Positions 5,720 to 6,966 of a DNA stretch of 6,966 nucleotides are shown one piece after another. The position numbers and the translations under genes were made by a program. The notes under the pieces were generated by a model. It saw nothing but the letters and a program-made list of their open reading frames with translations. It ran no database searches and was not told the origin of the DNA. Numbering within the stretch: position 1 is the first letter of the stretch; the number at the start of each line of letters is the position of its first letter. The DNA is from an uncultured cyanobacterium (GTDB taxonomy: Bacteria; Cyanobacteriota; Cyanobacteriia; PCC-6307; Cyanobiaceae): assembly GCA_903862155.1 (NCBI GenBank), contig CAIOXF010000209.1, positions 1 to 6,966 on the forward strand, given 5' to 3'.

Positions 5720-6966
5720 TCAGCTGCCCTTGGCCTTGCAGAGGTCGCTCACCAGCTGCTGTTCTGCATCGGTGCGGGGGGCTTCCCAGGTGCGCCATTG
5801 GCCGGTCTGGGTGGTGGCGTTGAGCTTGCGGGCACCGCAGTTGATCGCGGTGTAGAGGGGCTGCCCCTCCGCATTAAGGCTCGGGGCCACGAAGCTGCCG
5901 CCCATGGGCTGCCAGTTGGCCCAGTCCACCTGCAGCGGGCCGTAGGTGCGCCAGTCGGGGCCGGCGGGCTTGGCGGCTGCCGTTGCGGTTGCGGTGGTTG
6001 TGGCCGGACGGGGTTTGGGCGCCGGGCGCGTTGCGGCCTGAGGCGTGGCGGCGGCTGTGGATGTGGCTGGTGTTGTGGTGGCGGTGGTTGCAGGTCGGGG
6101 CGTTGGGGTTGGGTTGGCGGCCGTTGTGGCAGGCGCGGCCTGGGTGGTTGCCGTTGCCGTGGTTCGGGTCGGAGCGGTGGTGCGGGCAGGTGCGGCGGTG
6201 CTGGCGGCCGGGGTGGTGGCCGCTGGTGTTGTGGTGGTGGCCGTGCTGGGGGCCGGCGCGGCAGGTGCTGGGTTGGTGGTGGTGGTGGCGACTGCTGGTT
6301 TGGGTTTGGGCTTGACGGCTACCGGAGGGGCCGGCTTGGCCGCGGGTTTGGGCTTGGGTGCGGCGGCCTTCGGCGGCCGGGGGGCCGGACGGGAAGCGGG
6401 CACCGGCGGCGGGGCGGTGAGCTTGAGGCGGGTGCCGCTCATCAGCAGGTTGGGGTCGTCGATGTTGTTGAGCGACACCAGCTTCTGCACCGGCAGGTTG
6501 TAGGCGTCGGCGATTTCCGAGAGGCTCTCGCCGGGCTTCACCACGTGCTCGCGGGGCTTGCCGTTGCGCGCCTGGGCTGTGGTGCTGGGCCGGGTAGCGG
6601 TGCGGGCCGGGGCGAGGCCAGGCACCACAATCCGGCTGCCCGCCTGGAGCTGGGTGGGATCGCTGATGCCGTTGGCTCGCATCAGGCTGGTTTCGCTCAC
6701 GCCATAGCGGGCGGCGATTTCACCAATGGTGTCGCCGCTTTGCACGGTGTAGCTGCCACCGCGGACACTCCCTCCGCCACCCCCGCCGCCACTGCGGCTG
6801 GCTCCGCCGCGGCCGGGGATCACCAGGCGCTGGCCGATCTGAACCAGTGTTGGATCCTTAATGCCATTGGCCTGCATCAGGCTGGTTTCGCTCACGCCAT
6901 AGCGGGCGGCGATTTCACCAATGGTGTCGCCGCTTTGCACGGTGTAGCTGCCGCCGCGGGCACTGC
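5720..6966 (-). CDS. LysM-repeat envelope protein with Pro/Ala/Thr-rich linker (5' end outside window)
   Basis: The frame is open from the right edge to a TGA at 5722-5720, so the N-terminus, and any signal peptide, is missing. A GTG at 6940 is internal to a LysM module and is not the start. LysM modules bind GlcNAc-containing glycans such as peptidoglycan. Three are visible: LysM1 (6949-6812) and LysM2 (6751-6620), both reading YTVQSGDTIGEIAARYGVSE and joined by a Gly/Ser/Arg linker, then a diverged LysM3 (6550-6416, HVVKPGESLSEIADAYNLPV). A linker of about 150 residues (6415-5966) follows, with PKPKPA-type Lys/Pro stretches first and Thr/Ala/Pro runs after. The C-terminal domain (5959-5723) has YGPLQVDWANW, GGSFVAPSLNAEG and two cysteines (INCGA, DLCKA), possibly a disulfide. 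I do not recognise that domain. The layout suggests an exported protein anchored to the wall with a domain held away from it. A hydrolase domain beyond the edge cannot be excluded. The gene is convergent with recQ. Confidence 0.9.
   Translation of the reverse strand, partial: SARGGSYTVQSGDTIGEIAARYGVSETSLMQANGIKDPTLVQIGQRLVIPGRGGASRSGGGGGGGSVRGGSYTVQSGDTIGEIAARYGVSETSLMRANGISDPTQLQAGSRIVVPGLAPARTATRPSTTAQARNGKPREHVVKPGESLSEIADAYNLPVQKLVSLNNIDDPNLLMSGTRLKLTAPPPVPASRPAPRPPKAAAPKPKPAAKPAPPVAVKPKPKPAVATTTTNPAPAAPAPSTATTTTPAATTPAASTAAPARTTAPTRTTATATTQAAPATTAANPTPTPRPATTATTTPATSTAAATPQAATRPAPKPRPATTTATATAAAKPAGPDWRTYGPLQVDWANWQPMGGSFVAPSLNAEGQPLYTAINCGARKLNATTQTGQWRTWEAPRTDAEQQLVSDLCKAKGS
5966..6415 (-). 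repeat. Low-complexity Pro/Ala/Thr/Lys linker coding region
   Basis: About 150 codons almost restricted to Pro, Ala, Thr, Lys, Val, Ser and Arg, inside the LysM gene. The half nearer LysM3 is Lys/Pro-rich (PKPKPAAKPA, VKPKPKPA) and the other half is Thr/Ala-rich with runs such as TTTT. On the plus strand it reads as GTGGTGG/GGCGG-like repeats, which gives spurious Trp-rich and Val/Gly-rich reading frames. Such linkers usually span the cell wall and vary in length between strains by repeat slippage. Confidence 0.75.
6679..6769 (-). repeat. Near-identical LysM repeat, copy A (pairs with 6874-6964)
   Basis: This 91-base segment matches 6874-6964 with only two differences (6758 and 6765 against 6953 and 6960). 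The spacing is 195 bases, exactly 65 codons, so the duplication is in frame. It encodes RGGSYTVQSGDTIGEIAARY plus the first part of the second LysM helix. Confidence 0.9.
6874..6964 (-). repeat. Near-identical LysM repeat, copy B (pairs with 6679-6769)
   Basis: Partner of the repeat at 6679-6769, 195 bases away. It reaches the right edge of the window, so further copies may lie beyond. Outside the 91-base core the two modules differ clearly (KDPTLVQIGQRLVIPG against SDPTQLQAGSRIVVPG), so identity is concentrated in the first half of the LysM fold. Confidence 0.9.

Noticed and set aside
5983..6503. Trp-rich and Val/Ala/Gly-rich plus-strand frames
   Set aside because: They are mirror readings of the Pro/Ala/Thr linker codons of the LysM gene; the composition follows from the repeats.
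1..6966. CRISPR array, tRNA, insertion sequence, toxin-antitoxin or defence system
   Set aside because: No evenly spaced direct repeats with unique spacers, no cloverleaf and no transposase or nuclease motifs were seen. The only strong repeats are the coding LysM modules.

Overview
The window looks like ordinary chromosome of a high-GC picocyanobacterium of the Synechococcus/Cyanobium type. The decisive marker is a complete psaE, a photosystem I subunit found only in oxygenic phototrophs. Two copies of the cyanobacterial HIP1 octamer (GCGATCGC) and the GC-rich sequence agree with this. The genus is an inference. I see no insertion sequence, integrase, tRNA, rRNA or CRISPR array.

Left part (1-2950, all minus strand, read right to left): psaE (2950-2741), an intrinsic terminator (2709-2669), fpg/mutM (2622-1774), a fused mtnB-mtnC gene (1724-372), and an NTF2-fold protein of the CaMKII-association-domain type. 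This last gene starts at a TTG overlapping the mtnBC stop and runs off the left edge. The terminator separates the highly expressed photosystem gene from fpg. The fpg, mtnBC and NTF2-like genes are closely packed and could form one transcript. The mtnBC protein carries two consecutive steps of the methionine salvage pathway.

Middle (2951-5718): a divergent intergenic region, then two plus-strand genes 24 bases apart. The first is an unrecognised, mostly helical protein of about 346 residues with a ParB-like helix-turn-helix look. The second is a short RecQ helicase that keeps its helicase and zinc motifs but lacks the HRDC domain.

Right part (5720-6966, minus strand): the 3' part of a secreted or envelope-type LysM protein. 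It has two nearly identical LysM modules (195-base period), one diverged LysM, a roughly 150-residue Pro/Ala/Thr/Lys linker and a conserved-looking C-terminal domain. Its stop codon and that of recQ are one base apart, facing each other.

I do not see convincing evidence of a new multi-gene system. The points most worth a second look are the plant-DEP1-like MtnB-MtnC fusion with its translationally coupled NTF2-like gene, the uncharacterised HTH-like protein next to recQ and psaE, and the young LysM duplication.
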